Shown here: positions 1 through 8,540 of the stretch, in pieces
How positions within the stretch are numbered: the stretch's first letter is position 1
Layout: every line of letters starts with the position of its first letter
Assembly: GCF_002352765.1 (NCBI RefSeq)
Contig: NZ_KZ293963.1
Span: 3,374,559 to 3,438,558, forward strand
DNA: 64,000 bases
Direction of reading: 5' to 3'
Origin: Alteribacter populi
GTDB lineage: Bacteria > Bacillota > Bacilli > Bacillales > Salisediminibacteriaceae
Made by a program: the position numbers and the translations under genes
The notes under the pieces: model-generated
The model's input: the letters and a program-made list of their open reading frames with translations, nothing else
Database searches by the model: none
What the model was told of the DNA's origin: nothing

Positions 1-600
1 AACTACGACATAATCACACCGAGGAAGGATGTGGTTTAGCTTGTCTGGGGTGAACATGTCATCAACGTCATCTTCTTCTGCTCCTGAATGACGGATACCA
101 AGGACAGTCATCCCGAATGCTTTTGCGAGCTTCGCCGTTTCTTTGCCGATCGCGCCGACACCGATAATTCCCACGGTTTTATTATGTATTTCCATTCCTA
201 TTCCGGAGTGGTGCCACGTTTTTGACTGCTGATTTCTTACATATGTATGGATCTTTCGAGTCAACGCAAGCATTAAACCGAAGATGGTTTCGGATATTGG
301 ATATGCGTGAACGCCATTTGCACTTGTTAATTGAATCTCTTTATTTTCTAAACACTTTAAAGGAAGCCCGTTAATCCCAGCACTCCACGTCTGCAGCCAG
401 CGAAGCTTCGCATCAGGCTGGACCACAATTTCATTCATCTCTTTCTTCCACCCGACTATAATTTCTGCCTCTTTAACATGGTGGCTCCAGATCTCCCGGT
501 TTTTCCCGATTATCACATCCCAGTCAGGAACTAGTTCTTTCACACGTTCTTGATGTCGTTGATCAATATCGTGTGTGATGAGCAGCTTACGTCTTTGCAT
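1..600 (-). CDS. D-isomer-specific 2-hydroxyacid dehydrogenase, C-terminus cut by window edge
   Basis: About 200 N-terminal codons read from an ATG at 598-600 to the window edge without a stop. The translation begins MQRRKLLITHDIDQRHQERV and contains a substrate-domain segment SAGINGLPL, then the dinucleotide-binding glycine motif GIIGVGAIGKETA, followed by a CDYVVV segment typical of D-2-hydroxyacid dehydrogenases. The family catalyses NAD(P)H-dependent reduction of 2-keto acids in the cytoplasm. The catalytic Arg/Glu/His residues would lie beyond the edge, so activity and substrate cannot be judged. It is transcribed away from the arabinan island and is probably unrelated to it. Confidence 0.85.
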   Translation of the reverse strand, partial: MQRRKLLITHDIDQRHQERVKELVPDWDVIIGKNREIWSHHVKEAEIIVGWKKEMNEIVVQPDAKLRWLQTWSAGINGLPLKCLENKEIQLTSANGVHAYPISETIFGLMLALTRKIHTYVRNQQSKTWHHSGIGMEIHNKTVGIIGVGAIGKETAKLAKAFGMTVLGIRHSGAEEDDVDDMFTPDKLNHILPRCDYVVV

Positions 601-970
601 AAATGGCCTCCATAAAATTTTTTATTTTATTAAAATTATAGCATAGGAAGTTCCTTCGTAAGGGTGGGAGAAACAGGGGCCCTGGTTGGAAAACAATGAA
701 AACAAGACCTCTCGCTCATTTTTTACTTATACGAGTGGAAGGTTTTTGGGCTTTTGGTTTATCTCGTGGCTGTCGAACACACGGGTAGCTGTCTCCTCAC
801 CGTTTGTCAAAAAGGGAATACGGTTGATGGTTGAGCTTTGTTTACAGGTACAAATAAACAAAACTATGATTTTATTTCAGTTTGATAATATATTACGTAA
901 AAGCATAGAAGGAATGACAATAAGAAATCTACTTTGACAAGATACCCAAAATTCTGAAAAGTTAAAATTA
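601..970. other. Intergenic stretch, no supported gene
   Basis: This spacer separates the dehydrogenase from the arabinan promoter. An open frame from a TTG at 686 to 937 has no ribosome binding site, no recognisable domain and biased composition, so it is not called. A TTGACA hexamer at 934-939 has no well-placed -10 partner. Nothing else was seen. Confidence 0.5.
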
Positions 971-1028
971 ATACTTGCGTATAACTAAGCAGTGTCTTAT
1001 AATTAAAAACAATATCATACGTACAAGT
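971..1028 (+). promoter_or_regulatory. AraR-controlled SigA promoter with two operators
   Basis: A -35 TTGCGT (975-980) and a perfect -10 TATAAT (998-1003) are separated by 17 bp. An AraR-like box (TATCATACGTACAAGT, 1013-1028) lies just past the expected transcription start. A weaker box (ATACTTGCGTATAACT, 971-986) overlaps the -35. Their centres are 42 bp apart, about four helical turns, as described for paired AraR operators of the B. subtilis ara promoter. Similarity is to the consensus ATTTGTACGTACAAAT. Repressor binding is inferred. Confidence 0.75.
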
Positions 1029-1039
1029 TAATACTCAAA

Positions 1040-1053
1040 TGAAAGCGCTTCTA
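1040..1053 (+). promoter_or_regulatory. Candidate cre (CcpA) site
   Basis: TGAAAGCGCTTCTA matches 12 of 14 positions of the cre consensus TGWNANCGNTNWCA. It lies about 30 bp downstream of the predicted transcription start, where CcpA would block elongation. It fits glucose repression of the arabinan operon. Confidence 0.6.
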
Positions 1054-1182
1054 TAGTATGTTGTTTTTGAATGACAATAACCTTTGTTTTCCAGTTAAAA
1101 GGTGGTGTGGGAGGTGTTCTGTGAAGGTGGTATTAAGAGTGACGAGATCACGAGGTGTCCATTAACAGGTCTACCAAAACAA

Positions 1183-1198
1183 ACATGTACGTACGTTT
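1183..1198 (+). promoter_or_regulatory. Third AraR-like box in the leader
   Basis: ACATGTACGTACGTTT has the ACGT core and a TGTACGTAC centre, with 11 of 16 matches to the AraR consensus. It lies in the 5' leader, 66 bp before the ATG of the binding-protein gene. It could be an auxiliary operator or roadblock site, and is weaker than the boxes at 1013 and 11837. Confidence 0.4.
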
Positions 1199-1263
1199 TT
1201 TGGTGATGAAGTTATTAGTAAATTTAGCAATTATATTTATTTACTATAGTGGGAGGTAATGGG

Positions 1264-2607
1264 ATGAAAAAATACTTATTTATGCTCGTATCAGGAGTTT
1301 TGATGCTTGCGGGCTGTGGGGGAAATGGGGATGCTGGCGGAGATGGTGGCGGTGGTGAACTCGAAGAACAAGTCGTCGTAGGTGATGATATTGAAAACGC
1401 GACAGAGTTGACTTTCTGGAATTTCCAGGAGTTACACACCCAATTCTTTGAAGATGCTGTTAACCGCTGGAATGAAGAGTTCCCTGACCGGGCGATTCAA
1501 CTGACTGCAGAAACGTACCCGTACGATCAGATGCACAATAATTTGTTGTTGTCACTCCAGTCTGGGAGTGGGGCACCGGACATCGCTGACATTGAAATCG
1601 GCCAATATGCTAACTTCATGCAAGGGGAGGTTCAGTTAGAGTCAATGAATGACCTCGTTGAGCCAGAGCTGGGTAATTTGGTAGAGTCCCGCTATGAAAT
1701 TTACGCAAAAGACGGTGAGTATTATGGTTTGCCGACGCATGTGGGGGCTACTGTAATGTTCTATAACGAAGAAATTATGGAAGAAGCCGGTGTTGACATT
1801 GACTCGATTGGAACGTGGGATGACTACGTTGAGGCTGGACACCAAGTTGTTGAAAATACGGATGCTGTCATGACGACAGTAGAATCCGATGAGACATGGA
1901 CGTTCTATCCGTTAATCAGTCAAAGAGGGTCCGATTACTTTGATGAAAGCGGTGACGTGATTTTAGATAATGAAACAAATATTGATACGTTGCAATTTAT
2001 TCACGATTTAGTTCACGAATATGAAATTGCGGAACTTTCACCAGGCGGTGGTCACCACGCTGAAGAATATTACGGATTTATGAATGACGGAAGAGCAGCT
2101 TCATTAATGATGCCAATGTGGTACATGGGTCGGTTCCTTGACTATATGGAAGACCTTGACGGGAAAATGCAAATTCGTCCGCTTCCAGCATGGGAAGAAG
2201 GCGGTAACCGTTCAGCGGGAATGGGTGGAACTGGAACCGTTGTCACCAACCAAGCAGAAGACCCTGAACTGGCGAAGGATTTCCTTGCGTATGCCAAGCT
2301 GACGGAAGAAGGAAACATTAAGCTGTGGGAAATCCTTGGGTTTGACCCTCCTCGCCACGATGTGTGGGATTCTGAAGCGATGCGAGAAAATAATCGATTC
2401 TATGACTACTTCCACGATGATATTTTCGATATTCTTCTCGGGATCCGTGATGAGGTGAACGACTTGAACATTACTGAGTACACGCCAGACGCTCAGCAGG
2501 AAATTGAAGCAAGTGTCTTACACGCGGTGCTGCGTGAGCAGAGCAGGTCACCTGAAGATGCTTTGCATGATGCAGCAGAAGCTATACGAAGTAGAATGAT
2601 AGACTAA
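1264..2607 (+). CDS. araN: Arabino-oligosaccharide ABC transporter substrate-binding lipoprotein
   Basis: A 447-residue family 1 extracellular solute-binding protein. The ATG at 1264 is chosen over an upstream in-frame GTG (1249) because GGGAGG at 1251-1256 is correctly spaced to it. The N-terminus is a lipoprotein signal with lipobox LAGC, followed by a Gly/Asp-rich linker, so the mature protein should be tethered to the outer membrane face. The motifs PYDQMHNNLL and LPTHVGATVM recur in the paralogue at 16179-17504. The protein is very acidic, as in alkaliphile or halophile secreted proteins. It is first in the operon with AraP/AraQ-type permeases and arabinofuranosidases, so arabino-oligosaccharides are the likely ligand by analogy with B. 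subtilis AraN. No ATPase subunit is encoded nearby; a shared MsmX-type ATPase is expected. Confidence 0.85.
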   Translation: MKKYLFMLVSGVLMLAGCGGNGDAGGDGGGGELEEQVVVGDDIENATELTFWNFQELHTQFFEDAVNRWNEEFPDRAIQLTAETYPYDQMHNNLLLSLQSGSGAPDIADIEIGQYANFMQGEVQLESMNDLVEPELGNLVESRYEIYAKDGEYYGLPTHVGATVMFYNEEIMEEAGVDIDSIGTWDDYVEAGHQVVENTDAVMTTVESDETWTFYPLISQRGSDYFDESGDVILDNETNIDTLQFIHDLVHEYEIAELSPGGGHHAEEYYGFMNDGRAASLMMPMWYMGRFLDYMEDLDGKMQIRPLPAWEEGGNRSAGMGGTGTVVTNQAEDPELAKDFLAYAKLTEEGNIKLWEILGFDPPRHDVWDSEAMRENNRFYDYFHDDIFDILLGIRDEVNDLNITEYTPDAQQEIEASVLHAVLREQSRSPEDALHDAAEAIRSRMID

Positions 2608-2630
2608 TTTCAAATCGCTAATCATTGACT

Positions 2631-2661
2631 GCCCAGGGTGAGTCCCCCTTTCTCCCTGGGC
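2631..2661 (+). promoter_or_regulatory. Intercistronic stem-loop between araN and araP
   Basis: An 8-bp perfect stem (GCCCAGGG 2631-2638 with CCCTGGGC 2654-2661) and a 15-nt loop lie in the 83-bp gap. There is no run of Ts after it. It probably stabilises or attenuates the transcript so that binding protein exceeds permease. Confidence 0.6.
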
Positions 2662-2690
2662 GGACATATTTAAAAAGGAGGGAAAGAGCC

Positions 2691-3626
2691 GTGCAAACTT
2701 CTATATCAACTGAGAAGAGAACACCTCCAACAAAACAGACAACCCGCTCAAAGCTTCTCTACTCGAAGAACGCAGCACCTTATATATTTGTTTCACCCTT
2801 TATTATTTCTTTTCTACTACTTTTTTTATATCCGTTTATAAGTGCTGTGAATATGAGTTTTCAGAGAGTTCTCCCAGGTCAAATTGATTATATCGGGACT
2901 GCGAACTATTCACGGGTATTTAATCCGACATTCTATACAGCGCTGCAAAATACAACCATTTACGTTATTTTAACAGTTATCATTTTAACTGCTCTTCCAC
3001 TTATTTTCGCGGTTTTCTTGAATAACCGGCTGATGAAGTTCACAAACTTTTTCCGTGCTGCGATTTTCATCCCAGCGCTCACATCTGTTATCGTGGCCGG
3101 TACCATATTTCGAATGATTTTTGGGGATTCTGATACGGCTATTGCGAACCAGTTTTTAACCTTTATTGGGTTATCGCCAATAGAGTGGCGATACGGAGCC
3201 GCTTCTGGGATGTTTTTGATGGTTGTACTTGCTTCGTGGAGGTGGATGGGGGTCAATATCCTCTACTTTCTGGCAGCGTTACAAAATGTAAATAATGACT
3301 TGTACGAAGCGGCGGACATTGATGGCGCTAATGTTTGGCAGAAGTTCAGACATGTAACGTTCCCGGCTATTAAACCAGTTGTAATTTTCTTATCAACAAT
3401 TACGACTATTAATGGATTTCGGATGTTTGAAGAAAGCTTTGTATTCTGGGAAACGAGCTCTCCAGGGAACATTGGGTTGACCGTTGTAGGATACATTTAT
3501 CAGGAAGGGATTCAGCGGAATGACATGGGATTCGGTGCCGCTGTTGGGATTGTTCTCCTGATTATTATCTTTATTGTCAGCATCATTCAACTATACCTAA
3601 CTGGTGCATTTAAAAAGGGTGATTAA
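2691..3626 (+). CDS. araP: ABC transporter permease, AraP-type
   Basis: A 311-residue MalF/UgpA-type permease with about six membrane helices after a polar N-terminus. The GTG at 2691 is preferred because AAGGAGGG at 2675-2682 is correctly placed; the open frame extends 22 codons further upstream but overlaps the intercistronic hairpin and has no ribosome site. The cytoplasmic EAA loop is visible as YEAADIDGANVWQKFRHVTF, the contact point for the ATPase. It should form a heterodimer with AraQ, encoded immediately downstream, for uptake of arabinose oligomers. The stop codon is directly followed by the araQ start. Confidence 0.88.
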   Translation: MQTSISTEKRTPPTKQTTRSKLLYSKNAAPYIFVSPFIISFLLLFLYPFISAVNMSFQRVLPGQIDYIGTANYSRVFNPTFYTALQNTTIYVILTVIILTALPLIFAVFLNNRLMKFTNFFRAAIFIPALTSVIVAGTIFRMIFGDSDTAIANQFLTFIGLSPIEWRYGAASGMFLMVVLASWRWMGVNILYFLAALQNVNNDLYEAADIDGANVWQKFRHVTFPAIKPVVIFLSTITTINGFRMFEESFVFWETSSPGNIGLTVVGYIYQEGIQRNDMGFGAAVGIVLLIIIFIVSIIQLYLTGAFKKGD

Positions 3627-3627
3627 T

Positions 3628-4476
3628 ATGATGGAAAAAGCGCTGAAAGAAAAAATAATCTCAGGTTTACTACTGGTGTTATTCATGTTTGTTGCTTTTG
3701 TGGCGTTGTTTCCAGTCATTTCTCTGGTCGTAGCGTCTCTTAGTCCGGCTTCGGATTTGATGAGGTATGGCTTGTCGGCTGAGTTGTTCTTATCTGCTTT
3801 CGACTTTCAAAACTACACTGCTATTTTTGGAGCAGAAGGAGGAGCTTACTGGCAATGGTATTTAAATAGTATTATCATTTCCGCAGTTTTGATCGTGTTG
3901 TCGCTGTTTTTCTCATCCATGGTCGGTTATGCACTCGCCTTGTATGAGTTTAAAGGGAAAAGGTTAGTGTTCTTGCTCGTTCTATTAATCTTAATGATTC
4001 CATTTGAAATCTTGATGCTTCCGCTTTTCCGAATGATGACATCATTCGGGCTGGTTGATTCATATCTCGCTGTAATGCTTCCGTTAATCGTAGCACCGAT
4101 TGCCGTGTTTTTCTTCCGACAGTATTCATTGGGGTTACCAAAAGAACTAATGGAATCAGCGCGAGTGGATGGGTGTACGGAATATGGGATTTTCTTTAGG
4201 ATTATGGCCCCGCTTATGTTACCGTCTTTTGCGGCGATGGCGATATTGCAAGGGCTGACAAGCTGGAATAACTTCCTCTGGCCGTTGCTTGTGTTAAGGT
4301 CCAATGACATATTTACGTTACCGATCGGATTGGCCACATTACTTACACCCTATGGGAATAATTATCAAATCTTGTTCTCAGGTTCAGTGTTAAGTATTAT
4401 TCCGATTATTATTCTGTTCTTGTTTTTCCAGCGTTTCTTTATCGCCGGTTTAACAACAGGGGGAGTAAAAGGCTAA
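3628..4476 (+). CDS. araQ: ABC transporter permease, AraQ-type
   Basis: A 282-residue MalG-type permease with six predicted helices. The frame is open from a GTG at 3604 inside araP, but AAAGGGTG at 3613-3620 points to the ATG at 3628, one base after the araP stop, so the two are translationally coupled. The EAA motif reads MESARVDGCTEYGIFFRIMA. C-terminal helices follow the usual SWNNFLWPL segment. It partners AraP. A DUF624 gene follows 34 bp later in the same operon. Confidence 0.88.
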   Translation: MMEKALKEKIISGLLLVLFMFVAFVALFPVISLVVASLSPASDLMRYGLSAELFLSAFDFQNYTAIFGAEGGAYWQWYLNSIIISAVLIVLSLFFSSMVGYALALYEFKGKRLVFLLVLLILMIPFEILMLPLFRMMTSFGLVDSYLAVMLPLIVAPIAVFFFRQYSLGLPKELMESARVDGCTEYGIFFRIMAPLMLPSFAAMAILQGLTSWNNFLWPLLVLRSNDIFTLPIGLATLLTPYGNNYQILFSGSVLSIIPIIILFLFFQRFFIAGLTTGGVKG

Positions 4477-4510
4477 GGTCAAAAGGATTACAGAAGAAAG
4501 GGTGAACGAC

Positions 4511-5134
4511 ATGGTTGTAGAAAAACTAGAGAACCTTTTCAGAGTAATATCGAAATTTGCTTTATTAAATATGATGTGGCTCGGGTTTACAGTCCTTGGC
4601 TTTGGTGTGATTGGGTTCTTTCCTGCCACCGTTGCGATGTTTTCGGTATCACGACAGTGGGTGCGCGGTGAACAAAACATTCCGATATTTAAGACATTTG
4701 TTACATGTTTTAAACAGAACGTGATGAAAGCCAACCTTTATGGATGGGCGACAGCTTTTATCGGAATGGTCCTTTTTGTGAACTATCAGGCAATAACGAT
4801 GTCAGGGGCAGAGGTACCGTTGTTCATTGTCATTTCGTTTATATTGCTCGTCATCTTTTACTTGCTAATGGCCGTTTCTGCTATTCCTGTATCGATTCAT
4901 TTTGAAGGAAACAGTTTTGATTTGATCCGGAAAACAACGCTATTCGTTATGGGACGTTTTCACATTGCTTTATTGTTTCTCGTTCTTGTATGGGCATCCG
5001 CTCACGTTTCATTGGCGTTTCCAACTGTGATTCTGTTTTTCTCTGGTAGTGTTTTATCCTATATTCTCATGTGGTTCTTTACTCGTACGCTTGAAAAAAT
5101 CGAACATAAACACGCAAAACAAAGTTTTTCATAA
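4511..5134 (+). CDS. DUF624 (YesL-type) membrane protein
   Basis: A 207-residue integral membrane protein with about five hydrophobic segments. Near the N-terminus it carries the family-typical segment GFFPATVAMF followed by RQWVRGE. The ATG at 4511 follows AAAGGGTGA at 4497-4505; a GTG at 4502 is in frame but overlaps that site. DUF624 proteins are common in Firmicute sugar-uptake operons and their function is unknown. Here it sits between the permeases and the GH51 gene. A second DUF624 protein lies in the glycan locus at 54146-54790. A role in transporter assembly or membrane-level regulation is only inference. Confidence 0.8.
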   Translation: MVVEKLENLFRVISKFALLNMMWLGFTVLGFGVIGFFPATVAMFSVSRQWVRGEQNIPIFKTFVTCFKQNVMKANLYGWATAFIGMVLFVNYQAITMSGAEVPLFIVISFILLVIFYLLMAVSAIPVSIHFEGNSFDLIRKTTLFVMGRFHIALLFLVLVWASAHVSLAFPTVILFFSGSVLSYILMWFFTRTLEKIEHKHAKQSFS

Positions 5135-5152
5135 AAGAAAGGAAGGTCAGAC

Positions 5153-6658
5153 ATGCAAAAAGCAAAAATGATTGTTGATAAAGAATATAAAATTGCAGAT
5201 ATTGATGACCGGGTTTATGGCTCTTTCATTGAACATTTAGGTCGTGCCGTTTATGGCGGGATTTACGAACCAAATCATCCAAAAGCGGACGAACAGGGAT
5301 TTCGTAAAGATGTGTTGGGCTTGGTGGAGCAGCTGAATGTACCGATTGTCCGTTATCCTGGAGGGAATATGGTTTCAGCCTACAACTGGGAAGATGGTGT
5401 AGGCCCGAAAGAGGATCGTCCGAGAAGGCTAGAGCTAGCTTGGCGAACCATTGAGACAAACCAGGTTGGAACGAATGAATTTGTCGATTGGGCTAAAAAA
5501 GCCGGTTCAGAGGTAATGATGGCGGTTAATCTTGGGACAAGAGGGATAGATGCTGCGAGAAATTTTATTGAATACTGTAATCATCCAAGTGGTTCGTACT
5601 GGAGTGATTTACGAAGAAAACATGGGTACGAACAACCTCACAACATTAAAACGTGGTGCCTCGGAAACGAAATGGATGGTCCGTGGCAGGTAGGTCAAAA
5701 GACTGCTTATGAATATGGACGGCTGGCAAAGGAGACGGCCAAAGCCATGAGGTTGGTTGACCCTACTATCGAACTGGTTTCGTGCGGTAGCTCCAATTCG
5801 ACAATGCCAACATTTCCTGAATGGGAAGCGGAGACGCTGGACCACACGTATGAGGAAGTGGATTATATCTCTCTTCACCAATATTTCGGCAATAAAGATC
5901 AAGATTCACAAAACTACTTGGCAAATGGGATAGAACTGGACAGGTTTATTTCTACAGTAATATCCATTAGTGATTATATAAAAGCGAAAAAACGGAGTCA
6001 GAAAACGATGATGCTCAGTTTTGACGAGTGGAATGTCTGGTACCATTCTACTGACCATGATAAACAGCTGGACTCTTGGACGATCGCCCCTCCTCAACTG
6101 GAAGATCATTATAACTTTGAGGATGCTCTTCTAGTAGGAAGTATTCTTATTACATTTTTAAAGCATGCGGACCGAGTGAAGATGGCATGCATGGCTCAAC
6201 TCGTCAATGTGATTGCTCCGATCATGACTGATAACATGGGAGCGGCGTGGAAGCAAACGATCTATTATCCATATATGCATGCGTCTGTTTTCGGGCGCGG
6301 GACATCGTTACAACCCGTTGTATCATCACCGAAATTTGATACGAAAGATTTCACAGATGTTGAGTATTTGGATAGTGCTGTTGTTTATAACGAAGAACAT
6401 GAGGAAGTGACGATCTTTGCTTTGAACCGTCATATCAGTGAGGCATTGGCAGTGGACATTAATGTAAGCGGATTTGAAGAATATCAAATTGCTGAACATG
6501 TCGTGCTTGAGCATGATGATTTAAAAGCCGTTAACACAGCTCAAAACCAGGCTGTGGCACCGCATAGTAACGGGAAATCTTCATTAAAAGGTGGATTCGT
6601 TGAGGCTATGTTATCAAAAGCTTCGTGGAATGTCATTCGTCTAAAGCGTGTTAAATAA
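5153..6658 (+). CDS. abfA: GH51 alpha-L-arabinofuranosidase (first copy)
   Basis: A 501-residue cytoplasmic enzyme without a signal peptide, in the usual size range for GH51. It cleaves terminal alpha-L-arabinofuranosyl residues from imported arabino-oligosaccharides. The acid/base Glu lies in GNEMDG (E173) and the nucleophile Glu in SFDEWNVWY (E292), in a (beta/alpha)8 barrel followed by a C-terminal beta domain. The N-terminal barrel motif GSFIEHLGRAVYGGIYEP is typical. A ribosome site, AAAGGAAGG, precedes the ATG. It is only moderately similar to the minus-strand GH51 at 14556-16043, which suggests different linkage or chain-length preferences. Confidence 0.93.
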   Translation: MQKAKMIVDKEYKIADIDDRVYGSFIEHLGRAVYGGIYEPNHPKADEQGFRKDVLGLVEQLNVPIVRYPGGNMVSAYNWEDGVGPKEDRPRRLELAWRTIETNQVGTNEFVDWAKKAGSEVMMAVNLGTRGIDAARNFIEYCNHPSGSYWSDLRRKHGYEQPHNIKTWCLGNEMDGPWQVGQKTAYEYGRLAKETAKAMRLVDPTIELVSCGSSNSTMPTFPEWEAETLDHTYEEVDYISLHQYFGNKDQDSQNYLANGIELDRFISTVISISDYIKAKKRSQKTMMLSFDEWNVWYHSTDHDKQLDSWTIAPPQLEDHYNFEDALLVGSILITFLKHADRVKMACMAQLVNVIAPIMTDNMGAAWKQTIYYPYMHASVFGRGTSLQPVVSSPKFDTKDFTDVEYLDSAVVYNEEHEEVTIFALNRHISEALAVDINVSGFEEYQIAEHVVLEHDDLKAVNTAQNQAVAPHSNGKSSLKGGFVEAMLSKASWNVIRLKRVK

Positions 6659-6738
6659 GGTATAAAAACATCGTCATTGAGAGTGGATTATACAATCTAA
6701 GCAAAAATGTTAAAGGGTGCTTAAAGGAGAGAGTCGGG

Positions 6739-7698
6739 ATGGAAAAGACATATGGTTATCGTAATCCAATTATTGAGCAGAGAGCAGACCCTTGGGTTTA
6801 CAAACATGAAGATGGATATTATTACTTCACTGGATCTGTTCCGGAATATGATCGTATTGAAGTAAGAAGGGCGAAGACGATCGAGGGGCTGCGCGATGCG
6901 ACACCAAAGACTGTGTGGCGAAAATATAAAAGCGGCCCATTGAGTGCTAATATTTGGGCTCCGGAAATCCACTTTATCGATCGAAAATGGTATATCTATT
7001 TTGCAGCGGCAAGAACTACTAAGACGGATAACGGACTATTTGATCACCGTATGTACGCGCTTGAGTGTGATGCTGCGAACCCTGTTGAAGGTTCATGGGT
7101 CGAAAAAGGTCAAGTGAAGTCTAAATGGGAAACGTTTTGTCTTGATGCGACATCATTTGAGCATGAAGGTGAGCGGTATTACGTATGGGCACAGAAAGAC
7201 CCTGATATTGAAGGCAATTCTAACATGTATATCGCAAAAATGGAGAATCCTTGGACATTGACAGATGACCAAGTGATGATTACCACACCGGAATATGATT
7301 GGGAACGGATCGGTTTTTATGTTAACGAAGGAGCGGCCATATTAAAACGGAACGGCAAGATTTTCATGACGTTTTCGGCCAGTGCGACCGACCATAATTA
7401 TTGCATGGGTTTATTATATGCTGATGAGTCCGCTAACCTACTAGATTCAGCTTCTTGGAAAAAAGTAGATAAGCCTGTTTTTCAAACGAGCGAAGCGAAT
7501 GGGCAGTATGGACCTGGACACAACAGTTTTACGGTTAGTGAAGATGGGAAGAAAGATGTGCTGATCTATCACGGAAGAAATTATAAGGAAATAGAAGGGG
7601 ACCCATTATATGATCCGAACCGTCACACTCGAGCTCAAGTAATTGAGTGGGATGAGGACGGCTTTCCGATTTTCGGAGAGCCGAAGCCTGATGCTTAA
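6739..7698 (+). CDS. GH43 arabinan-type glycosidase, intracellular
   Basis: A 319-residue five-bladed propeller enzyme of family GH43 without a signal peptide. The catalytic triad candidates are Asp in RADPWV near the N-terminus, Asp in CLDATSFE mid-protein, and Glu in NEGAAIL. Being cytoplasmic and last in the transporter operon, it is most likely an exo-acting alpha-L-arabinofuranosidase on linear or branched arabino-oligosaccharides; beta-xylosidase activity cannot be excluded from sequence. AAAGGAGAG precedes the ATG. A terminator overlaps its stop codon and closes the operon. Confidence 0.85.
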   Translation: MEKTYGYRNPIIEQRADPWVYKHEDGYYYFTGSVPEYDRIEVRRAKTIEGLRDATPKTVWRKYKSGPLSANIWAPEIHFIDRKWYIYFAAARTTKTDNGLFDHRMYALECDAANPVEGSWVEKGQVKSKWETFCLDATSFEHEGERYYVWAQKDPDIEGNSNMYIAKMENPWTLTDDQVMITTPEYDWERIGFYVNEGAAILKRNGKIFMTFSASATDHNYCMGLLYADESANLLDSASWKKVDKPVFQTSEANGQYGPGHNSFTVSEDGKKDVLIYHGRNYKEIEGDPLYDPNRHTRAQVIEWDEDGFPIFGEPKPDA

Positions 7699-7716
7699 TG
7701 TCAGGCCCTCTTTTTT
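7686..7716 (+). terminator. Rho-independent terminator overlapping the GH43 stop
   Basis: The stem GCCTGA (7686-7691) / TCAGGC (7701-7706) is followed by CCTC and six Ts. It includes the final codons of the GH43 gene and separates the import operon from araDBA. Confidence 0.75.
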
Positions 7717-7722
7717 ACAACT

Positions 7723-7738
7723 AAACATACGTACAAAT
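7723..7738 (+). promoter_or_regulatory. AraR box upstream of araDBA
   Basis: AAACATACGTACAAAT shares the whole right half ACGTACAAAT with the AraR consensus. A possible promoter, TTTACA (7713-7718) with AATAAT (7736-7741) at 17-bp spacing, would be overlapped by the box. It implies arabinose-inducible control of araD-araB-araA. Confidence 0.65.
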
Positions 7739-7819
7739 AATCGAATTAATGATTTTTATTAATTATACATCCGGATAATGGGACTTGACGACAAACAAGA
7801 AAAGGATGAGGTGATTCAT

Positions 7820-8518
7820 GTGGCGCTTGAAAAATTGAAAAAATCGGTATTAGAAGCGAACCAGGCGCTTCCGAGGCACGGATTGGTGACGTTCACTTGG
7901 GGAAATGTGAGCGGAATTGCCAGAGATAAAGGGCTTGTAGTGATCAAGCCAAGCGGTGTGGATTACAACGATTTAACGTTAGATGATATGGTCGTCGTAG
8001 ATTTAGATGGTAACGTCGTTGAAGGGAGATTGAAGCCGTCCTCCGACACACCGACGCATGTGTATTTATACAGAAATTTTTCTACTATTGGTGGAATTGT
8101 TCATACACATTCGTCTTGGGCAACGAGTTGGGCGCAGGCTGGGAAGAATCTTGAAGCCCTTGGCACAACCCATGGTGATTATTACTACGGGGCAGTACCG
8201 TGCACACGTAAAATGACCGAAGATGAAATTCAAATGGAATACGAAAAAGAGACGGGCAAGGTGATTGTAGAGACCTTCCGTGAACAGAACCTCGATCCAG
8301 TTGCCCTGCCTGGCGTTCTGGTTAATGGTCACGCCCCGTTTAATTGGGGGAAGAACCCTAATGACGCGGTTCACAATGCGGTAGTGTTAGAAGAAATTGC
8401 AAAAATGGCAGTGGTAACTTATCAAATTGCACCATCAACGCCGAGAATGGATCAAGCGTTACTGGATAAACACTTTCTTAGAAAACATGGGCAGAACGCA
8501 TATTACGGGCAAAATTAA
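7820..8518 (+). CDS. araD: L-ribulose-5-phosphate 4-epimerase
   Basis: A 232-residue class II aldolase-fold enzyme that converts L-ribulose-5-phosphate to D-xylulose-5-phosphate, the last step before the pentose phosphate pathway. The motifs LVTFTWGNVSG and KPSGVDYNDL are seen, with zinc-ligand histidines in the HTHSS segment and a later GHAPF. The GTG at 7820 is preferred to an ATG at 7778 because GAGGTG (7808-7813) is 6 nt upstream and the resulting length matches the roughly 230-residue family; the extra N-terminal residues would be atypical. It is first in araDBA. Confidence 0.93.
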   Translation: MALEKLKKSVLEANQALPRHGLVTFTWGNVSGIARDKGLVVIKPSGVDYNDLTLDDMVVVDLDGNVVEGRLKPSSDTPTHVYLYRNFSTIGGIVHTHSSWATSWAQAGKNLEALGTTHGDYYYGAVPCTRKMTEDEIQMEYEKETGKVIVETFREQNLDPVALPGVLVNGHAPFNWGKNPNDAVHNAVVLEEIAKMAVVTYQIAPSTPRMDQALLDKHFLRKHGQNAYYGQN

Positions 8519-8540
8519 CGATAACATGGAGGTGGAGACA

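Noticed and set aside
686..937. 83-codon open frame starting with TTG
   Set aside because: No ribosome site, no recognisable domain, odd composition, and it runs into the arabinan promoter region.
2675..2690. Earlier araP start at 2625
   Set aside because: It would place the hairpin inside the gene and lacks a ribosome site; the GTG at 2691 has a strong one.
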